DNA from: Mortierella hygrophila
Taxonomy: Eukaryota; Mortierellomycota; Mortierellomycetes; Mortierellales; Mortierellaceae
Direction of reading: 5' to 3'
NCBI GenBank assembly: GCA_015680625.1
Contig: JAAAXW010000164.1
Location: 28,154 to 92,153, forward strand
Length of the DNA stretch: 64,000 bases
This document shows, in pieces, positions 22,556 to 31,329 of the stretch. The position numbers and the translations under genes are program-made. Below the pieces are notes generated by a model, which was given only the letters and a program-made list of their open reading frames with translations, did not search any database and had not been told where the DNA came from. The first letter of the stretch is position 1. The number at the start of each line of letters is the position of its first letter.

Positions 22556-24463
22556 ATGCGTCTTTCCCTCACCCAGATCTCTCTCACGGCCGTCGTTGCT
22601 CTCTCGGTCTTGTTCTCTTCCTCGACCGTCACCGTCTCGGCCGCGCCTGCCATCCGCCCCGTCAAGTACGATGGCCACCGTGTCATCCGCATCAACATCC
22701 AAAACCAGGCCCAGCTCGATGCCCTGACCGCGCACGAGGAATCCCTCAAGCTCGACTACTTCACCCACTACAAGGTTGTTGGAGGCAACGTCGACGTCCG
22801 CCTTGCCCCCGAGCACTTTGCTGAGTTCCAGACCCTCAATCTCGACTACAGCGTTCAGATCGACAACCTTCAGGCTACCATCGACCAGGAAGCTCAAGAG
22901 AATGATGTCTACCAGGCGAAGTTCGAGAAGGCACGCAAGTCCAACGCCCGCAACTCCGGTCAGGTTTTCATCACTGCTGACTGGTTCGCTGGTTACCACA
23001 CCTATGCTGAACATCAGACCTGGTTGTCAACCCAGATCTCGACCTACCCCACCATCGCCTCGTCTTTCAGCGCCGGAAACTCCTTCCAGGGCCGTCCTCA
23101 GGCCGGTATCAAGATCGGAAGCGGACCTAACCACGTTGTCTTCCACGGAACCCAGCATTCACGCGAGTGGTAAGTACAATGACGAATGTAGTGTTGTTCA
23201 TGTACCTTTTTTTATTCCCTATCTGGTGGCACCTTTGCAAATTGACATGCAGACCGCAAGTACATCATGTAAATACCCACATGTCTTAACTAGACCCTTT
23301 TTTCAATTTTATATTCGCTCACCAAAAAAAGGATTACAACCATGGTCACCGAATGGCTGGCTGACCAGCTCCTCAAGGGAACCGACACTCGTGTTGCTGG
23401 ATACCTCAAAAAGTACACCTTCCACGTCATCCCCATCATGAACCCCGATGGCTTTGTTATTACCCAGACCTCCAACCGTATGCACCGCAAGAACGCCCAG
23501 GTCAACGGCGGCTGCATCGGTACCGACAGTAAGTCCATTTTTCTTTTTATCTCTTTGCACTCGTGCCTGTCCATCAGTCGCGTTTCTGTTACAATACTTA
23601 CTTCTTTTTTCTTTTTTCTCCTTTTTCTGTTCCCTTAGCCAACCGCAACTGGGGCAAGGGTTGGGGTTCCCCTGGTGCTTCGACCAACCCCTGCGCTGAC
23701 GACTACCGCGGCCCATCTGCCTTCTCTTCCCCCGAGGCTTTGAACATTGCCAACTACCTCAAGGCCCTCCCCAACGTCGCCCTTTACAGTAAGTACCTGA
23801 TTCCATTTCTGATGGACGCTCAAAATGTGATCGATTATCGGCTGAAACGTGCTAACCCTAAATTACATTCATCAATCACTACTTTATTTCACTTATAGTT
23901 GACATCCACTCCTACTCGCAGCTCATCATGGTAAACACCAATTTTGTCCCAATGTACGAACATGCATACCTTATTCTTCCTTTATTTTTTGCTAATATAT
24001 CTCCTCTCCTCCCGCTCTCTACAGACTCCTTGGGGTTACTCGGCCACTCCCCCACCAAACTACAACAGCTTCTTGAAGCCCTTGGTCAAGGGAGCTGCCA
24101 ACGCCCTCGCTGCCGTCAACGGTGTCCAGTTCACCTCCGGCGACATCTACAACACCATCTACCCCGCTTCCGGAAACAGTGCCGACTACGCCTACTCCAT
24201 TTCTGTAAAGGCACCTCTTGCCGTGGGTGCGTTATCTACCTCTATTTTGTCGTTAACGTGTTTGCAATGGTACCCTTGTTGGCAAACGCCCCAAGACTGA
24301 TTATGCTAACATTTTTTTTTTACTCTTGATTTTTTTGTTCAATTTTACAGAGCTCCGCGATACCGGTCGCTACGGATTCCAGTTGCCCGCTAATCAGATT
24401 GTCCCCAGTGGAAAGGAGTTCTGGGCTGCCTTTGGCTACATCCTCGACAACTTGGGAGTCTAA
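22556..24463 (+). CDS. Secreted zinc carboxypeptidase, M14 family (435 aa)
   Basis: Removes C-terminal amino acids from peptides, probably outside the cell or in the vacuole. Six exons: 22556-23169, 23332-23528, 23639-23788, 23899-23930, 24025-24226 and 24351-24463. Residues 1-30 are a signal peptide and about 31-130 an activation propeptide. The catalytic domain has zinc ligands H201 and E204 (in HSREW) and H324 (IDIHSYSQ). Substrate-binding residues are R257, N272-R273 (TNRNW) and Y376 (IYPASG), and the catalytic base is E399 (ELRDTGRYGF). C266 and C289 probably form the conserved disulfide. All key residues of carboxypeptidase A are intact. The A-rich acceptor of intron 1 is unusual. AATAAA is at 24803, after a 25-base A run in the 3' region. 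Confidence 0.96.
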
Positions 24464-24559
24464 AGTTCTGGTTGACATGCGATTTTCTCACCTCCTCCTT
24501 AGAACGCGTTCGAAACGCGTCATACCCTTCACCTCCAAAAAAAAAAACATCCAACGACC

Positions 24560-24584
24560 AAAAAAAAAAAAAAAAAAAAAAAAA
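24560..24584. repeat. Poly-A tract (25 nt)
   Basis: Homopolymer about 100 bases after the carboxypeptidase stop, within the presumed 3' UTR. It has no flanking target-site duplication that I can see, so I do not read it as a retroposon tail. Confidence 0.85.
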
Positions 24585-24802
24585 CAAACCAAGCAGCAGC
24601 AGGTTCTGGCTGCATTTCTCTTCACTTTTCTCACTCTGGCAGTGCTAACCACAGAAAAAGTGCAAATTATCTAGGAATCCCTGGCGGATACCATCTTTAT
24701 CAATCTTGTTCATAACCCCCCCCCCCTCCCCCCCTTTCCCCCTTCTTTTTCTTCTGTAACAACTCGGTTTCCTCCTAGCGAGGCAACAGTAATGGTTTGC
24801 GA

Positions 24803-24808
24803 AATAAA
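24803..24808 (+). terminator. Polyadenylation signal AATAAA
   Basis: Exact AATAAA 340 bases after the carboxypeptidase stop; the best candidate for its 3' end. Confidence 0.4.
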
Positions 24809-24852
24809 AATATCCTTTTCAAAAATTATGTCACTTTGATATCCGTACGTCT

Positions 24853-25485
24853 CTACTCATAGTTATTGTCAGTGAAGTCTGGTTGTGGTTGAGTGAGGAA
24901 ATGTGGCAGAGCTTCAATGAGATGTTGTCGACGAACAAAAAGCTCCACGTTTGAGCTTTGCGAGAGTAATTGCAGGACCCGCTTCAATCTGTCGACATAA
25001 ACGGAAATCCTATAGTAGCAATTATCTCCAATCCACTCAAAGTAAAAAGTGTGTTGAACTATCAGTGCGAGGGCGTGTTTCACCGTTGTTGTATGACTGG
25101 ATAAAATTAACAACGGGTTGGAGGGGGTTGTGGCATGTAGTTAGATGGTGGTGGTGTCTGGGTGATCGATATCGGAGTCACTGTCGTATGGGGACTCGTC
25201 GTCAGAGTCCGCATATGGGTTCATCTTGTCCTTGGATTCAAAGATGCGCATGGTCTGATGGCACGAAGAGCAAAAGAAAGGACTGAGTTGGAGGAGCGGA
25301 CGAAGAAGAAAAGTTAATGGAAAAGCACTGCGAAAGCAAGGTGGCAGAGAGAAGTAAGAAGGGGCGAAAGTTTATTCGAGTTTTACATGGTGCCCATCTC
25401 TATCGGCCTAGTTGCCATAGAGTTTGCGCTTCCTCTCGCTGGAAGTTCTGTCTGGTGAGTCGTAGTCCACCCTTGGTCGACTACA
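24853..25485 (-). other. Coding-looking minus-strand fragments, gene model unresolved
   Basis: Three separate minus-strand segments read like protein. The first, 25412-25484, follows a good acceptor (CTTTTCTTGTAG) and gives RPRVDYDSPDRTSSERKRKL then a stop, with AATAAA 35 bases later. The second, 25143-25253, gives MRIFESKDKMNPYADSDDES and an acidic Ser/Asp tail. The third, 24853-25113, includes FYFEWIGDNCYYRISVYVD and ends in TAG. Each ends in its own stop, so they cannot simply be exons of one protein. They may be last exons of small genes or remains of one. I recognise no family. Confidence 0.3.
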
Positions 25486-26052
25486 AGAAAAGAAGGCCAG
25501 GTCTCAGCCAAGGTTCAAAATTGAACCATAGTCGACGAATAATATAAAGTGTGCTCTTGTTACGTGATTCAATATCGCAGTCCGAAATTACAAAACAAAA
25601 TCCCCCCCCCCCATGTGAGATAGAGGTTTGTGTAGGGAATGTTTTCCCATATAGTGCGGAGGGGCGCTGGCATGGACTTGTGGCCAAGGCAGCAAGATCC
25701 TAATAGTGGTCTGTGTCGCATTCGTATTGGCCAGTGCAAGAGAGATTTGTCCCCCATGTAAAGAGGTACAGACCCTCTTCTCTTGCATTTAAGATTTGTC
25801 ACTCTTGCCAAGAGGGCATTTCCTCCCTCCTGTCAACAGGTTTACACAAACAAACAAACAAAGGTACCTCTTTCACAGTCTATATGGCACTGGGCAGAAG
25901 TGAACGGGAGCTCTAATGACAGAGTTCCCAAAAGGAAAAAAAGGGGGACAAGGGGGTGAAGCGCTCGATCGCTGACATCAACGGTAGAAAATGGAGCATC
26001 TGATCAAACGAGCAGAAGTACACTTTTCAATATGACAAAAACAAGTTGGATT
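25486..26052. other. Intergenic stretch, nothing clear
   Basis: Downstream of the family A F-box gene on the minus strand. It holds only short frames and a run of ten G/C near 25603-25612. Any upstream exons of the fragment at 25412-25484 should lie here, but none is convincing. Confidence 0.4.
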
Positions 26053-26058
26053 TTTATT
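26053..26058 (-). terminator. Polyadenylation signal overlapping the stop codon
   Basis: The minus strand reads TGAATAAA, so AATAAA shares a base with the stop codon of the F-box gene ending at 26058. If used, the 3' UTR would be only some 15-25 bases long. Confidence 0.45.
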
Positions 26059-28259
26059 CAGAAGTCTACATATGGTTTGCCATAGGAAGCAAGATGTGTA
26101 GGGTTACCATGAGGGCCAACATAATAAATAGCATTGTAATAAAGTGACCGATTACACTTGATCTCGACGCCAGGGCGAATATCCTTGATCTCGTCCCATA
26201 GTGCTTGATCCAGCGCATCCAAATCTTCCTGGCGCGGTTGGTGGTATCGGTCGTATCGTCGCTTGGGTATCGGAACTTGGTACCTGTAAAACGCAAAATA
26301 CTTAAGCGACGGCCAGCAGTACGGGAGGTCTAGCTTCTCTGTTGGTGCAGTGTCGTTCTCGTTCTCGTGTCCGTTGGTCTGAGCTGCTCCGTGAACTAAC
26401 TGGTAGCCGTGGCGGAATTGTCGCCATGCTTCCAGATCTTCAACACTGCCGACACCGTCCATGTCCTCCACTGTAAGCTGTTGGTCGGGGTCCTTGGCCT
26501 TGACATACAGTCGATGCATCTCCTGAACCCTCGAAGGGTCAGCTTTGGCAAACGTGGTGAGCGATCGTTGTACAAATTGACCGAGTTGACGACGATACTC
26601 CTTGTGAGTCGCTTTTGGCTCCCGAAACCGCGGCAGATCCCAGTTCGGCGGGGGCAACTTTTTCATCCATATCAGATCGTGTTTGCTGAATCCAGAGTTG
26701 TTTCCTGACGAGATGACGCTGAGTCGTTCGAGGTGATGCAGTCTGCTCAACAGACATAATCCGCCCTCCATTCGCACACAGAGATGTTGTTGTTGGATGG
26801 CCACTTCCCTGAGGAGAGGGCAAATCCTAGAGATGTATCCAAACAGTATCCTGGCATCCTCTTCCGCATCCTGTTTGTCTTCCCCGAAGGTATACAGCTG
26901 CAGTGTAACGAGTCGACGACAGGCCCAGATCTGCTTGCTTGTCCATCGTAGCATAGGAGGGTAGTAGGGCAGTGATGGCAGCACCTGGTAGTTCCCGTCC
27001 GAATTCGCTTCCCCACGAAGATCCAGAAACGCCGAATGAAAACGGACGAGGGGTACCTTGAGATGGAGTAACAAAGGTGAGCTGCACAAGAATCCATGCA
27101 GAATGTGGGTGAAATAGAGCGATACATCGGCAGAATATGGTGGTCGTGCGGTGGGGTGGATCTCCAGAGTCGTGACCATGTTGACGATCGGTTGGATTAA
27201 TGGCGCAATGGACCGGTGGACGTCGGTGCTGAAAAGGCTTAACGTGCGCACTGTAGATCCACCTCGTAATCCCGTGTGGTCGCCAAGGTCCATGACTTCC
27301 AGTTGCTTGACGACTTCTTCGGGTGACGAGAGGTGGATTGGGTGAAAGGTTCCCAAGAACTGTCCTTTGCTCCGAGTCAAAGACGTGAATCCTGCCCAGT
27401 CGCTCTTCGCAAGGCGGTGCCACCGGATAGAGTAATGAAAGATCTGCAAGGCTGGACACACCTCGCCAATTAGCTGCACAATCCGAGCTCGCAGAGACAA
27501 CAGGCCGACATGCGCAGAAGAATTATCCGGACCATAGATCCCGACTAACCGCAAGACTTTCAGATTAGGCGAGCGAGCAATGACCGCCTCCATGACAGTT
27601 TGCTGAATATACATGTTAGCGATCTCAAACTCTTGCAGTTTCAGGGTGCCGAGTTCCGCTGTTGGGTCGCGAGAGAGTGCTGGGTTTGGAGGGGTGGCAT
27701 TATGACCGATGCTGGAGGGTTCTTCTGTCGACGAGATGTAAAAGTATCGGAGATGTGGACATTGGAGCAGCATGATCCCGAGAGGATGGGTGTTGAGGTT
27801 GTTGCCCTGATGGGATGTCCATAGAGCTCTTGTTATCCGGATAGTGGTGATTGAAAGGCCCAGCCGTGGGAGAAGCAAATTATAGATCCATGGTTCGCCT
27901 GCAGGGACATCGTCCAGGTGAAGAGTCCGGATCCGTATGGTTGTTGTCGTCATAGAAGTACAAAGGTGTTCCATAAGCCCTTGCCCATGATGCTCGTCGG
28001 AATTGGATTGCTGAGATATCTTTAGAACAGTCCTGTTGGGAAGGGTGTTGAGGAAGTGTTGCTTGAGGTCAGGTTGTTGGGTGAGATGAGCAAGAGACCA
28101 TTCGTTTAGTTTTGAGAGGGGTTCGAGGTGAGGTTGAGCGAGGTGGTGCCATTGCGTGTTGACGAGTGAGATGTTGTGTCGGAGGGAGTGAGGATCGAGG
28201 AATGCAAAGAGGGTGTCGAGGATGTGCGGCAGGTCCAAGGGGGACAGTCGACTCTGCAT
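26058..28259 (-). CDS. F-box / LRR protein, family A (733 aa)
   Basis: Probable SCF substrate receptor. It starts at the ATG at 28259 (MQSRLSPLDLPHILDTLFAF), which aligns with its paralogue at 31330 (IIRTRLSPLELPHIVEAIF). Upstream open frame to 28667 is leader. The F-box-like region is residues 5-45, with LVNTQWHHLAQPHL closing it. LRR-like segments follow (LGTLKLQEFEIANMYI, then SPNLKVLRLVGIYG). The C-terminal part holds the shared family A signatures RILFGYISRICPLLREV, EGGLCLLSRLHHLERLSVIS and LTVEDMDGVGSVEDLEAWR. There are no introns. It is divergent from the family B gene at 29114. Substrate unknown; the homology within the window is clear. Confidence 0.85.
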   Translation of the reverse strand: MQSRLSPLDLPHILDTLFAFLDPHSLRHNISLVNTQWHHLAQPHLEPLSKLNEWSLAHLTQQPDLKQHFLNTLPNRTVLKISQQSNSDEHHGQGLMEHLCTSMTTTTIRIRTLHLDDVPAGEPWIYNLLLPRLGLSITTIRITRALWTSHQGNNLNTHPLGIMLLQCPHLRYFYISSTEEPSSIGHNATPPNPALSRDPTAELGTLKLQEFEIANMYIQQTVMEAVIARSPNLKVLRLVGIYGPDNSSAHVGLLSLRARIVQLIGEVCPALQIFHYSIRWHRLAKSDWAGFTSLTRSKGQFLGTFHPIHLSSPEEVVKQLEVMDLGDHTGLRGGSTVRTLSLFSTDVHRSIAPLIQPIVNMVTTLEIHPTARPPYSADVSLYFTHILHGFLCSSPLLLHLKVPLVRFHSAFLDLRGEANSDGNYQVLPSLPYYPPMLRWTSKQIWACRRLVTLQLYTFGEDKQDAEEDARILFGYISRICPLLREVAIQQQHLCVRMEGGLCLLSRLHHLERLSVISSGNNSGFSKHDLIWMKKLPPPNWDLPRFREPKATHKEYRRQLGQFVQRSLTTFAKADPSRVQEMHRLYVKAKDPDQQLTVEDMDGVGSVEDLEAWRQFRHGYQLVHGAAQTNGHENENDTAPTEKLDLPYCWPSLKYFAFYRYQVPIPKRRYDRYHQPRQEDLDALDQALWDEIKDIRPGVEIKCNRSLYYNAIYYVGPHGNPTHLASYGKPYVDF

Positions 28260-29113
28260 CTTGGGTTGTTGCTTGTTGGTGGTGGTATGAAGGGAAGTAG
28301 AAGGAAAGGAAGAAGGAGGAGTGAGTCGACAGAAGAATGAAGTTGAAGACGGGAAAGGGTCTGGACTCTTTAGACCCAATTGACCACTGATCATCATACC
28401 AGTGAGTGAGCGAGACTGTACCTGAGTCTCATCTTTCTTTATCAGTTTCCAGGGGTGCTCCAAGATAGAAACCATCTTGGCAAGAAGATAAATTGGCACG
28501 ATATAGAAAGAAAAAGAAAGATCAAGATCGTATGGGATGCCTGCATGCCGCACCTTTCCCTTCCCACCCTGCGCCACTTGTCTTCCTTGGCCTTCGACCG
28601 CCGTCTTCTTTCCTGTCACCACAACCTTATCCCTCCCTCCTTCACAGCCTTTTACACAATTCTCCATATCATATACTCAATGACATACTATGGAGGCGTG
28701 GTGGAGGTGACTGTGTCGTCTTGTCCTAAAACGAATGGTCCATGCATGGAGGCGTGGTGACGGTGACTGTGTCGTCTCATGCATCCCATGGAAACAGAAA
28801 AAAAAGGATCATTCCTTGTTCTTTTCAAGTAACCAACAAGACAGACGACACAGCCCAGAGAACATACAGCGTTGCGTACGTTGTTGTTGTCTTCCTTCCT
28901 CCCTTCCTTCCTTCCTTCTTCCCCTCCAAACCGTTGTGTTTCTGCTTCTGCCCCAAGCTAATCTGTAGGGAAATATTTTCAAACTTTTAACCCCCTTCTG
29001 CTTTCTTTCTTTTCCCCCTCTTCTTCTCTCTCCCTCCTTTCCTTTCCCTTCCCTCTCGCTTGTCAATAAATCGAAAACTCAACACACCTCTTCAGCAGAC
29101 CAGCAGGACGACG
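28260..29113. promoter_or_regulatory. Divergent promoter between family A and family B F-box genes
   Basis: This 854-bp gap lies between two outward-pointing start codons. It holds a 32-base direct repeat (28690-28721 and 28746-28777), pyrimidine-rich tracts near 28890-28925 and 28985-29060, and no clear TATA box. Confidence 0.5.
28690..28777. repeat. 32-bp direct repeat in the divergent promoter
   Basis: Copies at 28690-28721 and 28746-28777 match at 30 of 32 bases with 56-base spacing. Both contain GGTGACTGTGTCGTCT. Position between two F-box start codons makes a transcription-factor binding role possible; this is inference. Confidence 0.85.
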
Positions 29114-30994
29114 ATGATCGACCGAGTTGGCCTATACCCGGAGCTGGCAGAGTGCATATCGACTCACCTCACCCACATTGACCTTCGCCACTGCGTCAGA
29201 GTCTCCAAGAACTGGCACTCCGTCTTTATTCGCCATCTCTGGGAAACATTCTCGGACCACACATCCGGCAACTGGTTCACACTCCTCGAACGAGCCGTCA
29301 AAGAAACGTCAACGGGCGACCAGGACATTGAGTGGTTCAAGAACGTCTACAGACAACACGCAGGATACATCCGCCACCTCGAGATCTGCCATCCGCTTAT
29401 CCTCCACGTTTGCTTCGCCAACGCCTTTCAACTACCGCCGATCCCCAGTGCTCCCTTCCTTCGCTCTGTTGACCCAGCTCCTCCCTCGTTGATCACCCGG
29501 CTCAAGTCGCTTACCATCAAACTCCACTCCTTCAACATGGACGAGTATCTCATGAGCCGACCACTGGATTTCTGCGTCACCGAAATTCAGGAACAACCAG
29601 TCTCTGCCGAGACACTACTGACAGAGACATGTTGGCGACTGGCATTGTCTAACCCCCGACTCGAGTCTTTTGACTGCACAAAGTTCCGAAGTCTCCAGTT
29701 GCGCATCTCACAACATCCAACAGCACTGCCATCAATTACCACTCTGACCATGGAACTACCTCACGGACGTGTCCCACGGATACCCTCAAACGTCACCACG
29801 CTAAACTCGTCCCTGTCGCGGAAAGAGTCGTTCGACCCAAAGGATCCACCCGGTGTGGTTAACCACACGCTGAAAGAACTCTATGTCAAGGATGAGGTCC
29901 GCACCGTCGCCCACATCAAGTCGCTGCTGACCCAACTACCAGCACTTCGGTACCTCCGGTTGAGACGCGTTCACCTCAAGGAAGACGACGAGGCACCATT
30001 AGTACAGGAGGGAGATACATGGACATCGGATCTGAGGGTGCTGCTCTGTGGACTGTACGAGAGGAAAAGCCCCGAACTGGTCAAAATCTTTCCTTGGATG
30101 CCGAATCTGGTCGAGTTCCATCATAGCTATGTCTCCTCACCCTTTACAGCTGCGCTCGCCTTGCATTGCCCTCTGCTGGAGGTCATTCGAGTGACGTACA
30201 AGGGATGCCGATACACACCGCGCAACATCTTCGACTCTGTCCACGACCGGGTCTCTATTCTCCTCACGTCATGCACACGGCTCCGAGTTCTAGATCTCCA
30301 GTACGAGACGATCGATGCGCGCAGTATTGCAGACAAGCCGTGGGTCTGCCTTGATCTGGAGATGTTTCGGTGTGGCTTCGTTGGACTTCCCTACATGCAC
30401 AAACGCAACGAGCAAGAGGTTAGAAATATTCAAGAACGTGACGAGGAGGCCAGGAGAAAGGGATTGCCAGAACCGGAAAAGACACCGGTGGAAGTTGGAC
30501 TGCTGGACGCAGCAGAGGAGGCACAGTCGATGCGAAGGAGCGTACTGCAGCAGATCTCGGTGTTGACTTCACTGACGCACTTGACTCTGAGCAGGGATCT
30601 CAAGATTGGGCGGGGACTCTTTTCAAGGCGCAAGACGTCGCTTGCAGTTTACCGATCGGAACGGGACGGACGAATGTACTTTCGGTACAACGATGTATTG
30701 CCTGACACGCTTCACCTTCGATTAGACACGGGACTGGAGCAGTTGGCCAGTCTGAACAAATTGGAGCTGCTCGGGTTCGAGTCGATAGATCACAGGATGG
30801 GAGAAGCCGAGATTGAGTGGATCGCAAAGACGTTTCCTGAGTTGAAAGAGATACGAGGGCTGGCAGTTCATACGCAGGTTGGAGCAGAGCGGGACCCGAA
30901 GATGGATGCTTTACGGGAGCTAATGCAGACACTCCGGCCAGACATTATCCACGGTGCGAGTTTTACTGGCTATGAGCGACAGGTGCATCCTTAA
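29114..30994 (+). CDS. F-box-like protein, family B (626 aa)
   Basis: Probable F-box substrate adaptor. It starts MIDRVGLYPELAECISTHLT, and the F-box-like segment ends at about residue 45 (RVSKNWHSVFIRHLWETFSD). The ATG at 29114 was chosen because the open frame before it (to 29060) is pyrimidine-rich leader and because the paralogue at 33837 starts at the equivalent place. Shared family B motifs include ERFHP-type LRR segments, DTLHLRLDTGLEQLASLNKL, EIEWIAKTFPELKEIRGLAV and LRPDIIHGASF near the end. No introns. AATAAA begins 4 bases after the stop, giving a very short 3' UTR if used. The substrate is unknown. Confidence 0.82.
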   Translation: MIDRVGLYPELAECISTHLTHIDLRHCVRVSKNWHSVFIRHLWETFSDHTSGNWFTLLERAVKETSTGDQDIEWFKNVYRQHAGYIRHLEICHPLILHVCFANAFQLPPIPSAPFLRSVDPAPPSLITRLKSLTIKLHSFNMDEYLMSRPLDFCVTEIQEQPVSAETLLTETCWRLALSNPRLESFDCTKFRSLQLRISQHPTALPSITTLTMELPHGRVPRIPSNVTTLNSSLSRKESFDPKDPPGVVNHTLKELYVKDEVRTVAHIKSLLTQLPALRYLRLRRVHLKEDDEAPLVQEGDTWTSDLRVLLCGLYERKSPELVKIFPWMPNLVEFHHSYVSSPFTAALALHCPLLEVIRVTYKGCRYTPRNIFDSVHDRVSILLTSCTRLRVLDLQYETIDARSIADKPWVCLDLEMFRCGFVGLPYMHKRNEQEVRNIQERDEEARRKGLPEPEKTPVEVGLLDAAEEAQSMRRSVLQQISVLTSLTHLTLSRDLKIGRGLFSRRKTSLAVYRSERDGRMYFRYNDVLPDTLHLRLDTGLEQLASLNKLELLGFESIDHRMGEAEIEWIAKTFPELKEIRGLAVHTQVGAERDPKMDALRELMQTLRPDIIHGASFTGYERQVHP

Positions 30995-30997
30995 AGT

Positions 30998-31003
30998 AAT
31001 AAA
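30998..31003 (+). terminator. Polyadenylation signal AATAAA
   Basis: Exact AATAAA 4 bases after the stop of the family B gene at 29114-30994. Confidence 0.5.
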
Positions 31004-31329
31004 CCATTGGACATGGATGGATAATGTCTCCTTGAAAACCCCTTGAACAGGAACTAAGATAGGCGTGTGACCAGGCACAGCCAAAAATCCAGGCACATTT
31101 GTTATCAAGTGTATCAAGTGCAATTAAAAAAGCAAAAGTGTATTTGAACTCCCTGAACCAAGGTTCAGTTACAACTAACGAAAGGACAAAGGGAGAGTGC
31201 CAAAACGGCCATTCTCGTTCAAACTCTGATGTCGTCCTTTCTCCTTTTTCATTCTCTCTCTTTCCTTCATCTTCTGTTTCTTTTTCTACATCGTCCTTTG
31301 TCCATCGACATCCACTCGCCCTTCCCCCG

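Noticed and set aside
22462..23014. Minus-strand frames opposite the carboxypeptidase
   Set aside because: They are shadows of a strongly biased coding exon whose plus-strand product has all M14 catalytic residues.
24560..24584. Retroposon poly-A tail
   Set aside because: No target-site duplication and no foreign body upstream; the sequence before it is the carboxypeptidase 3' UTR.
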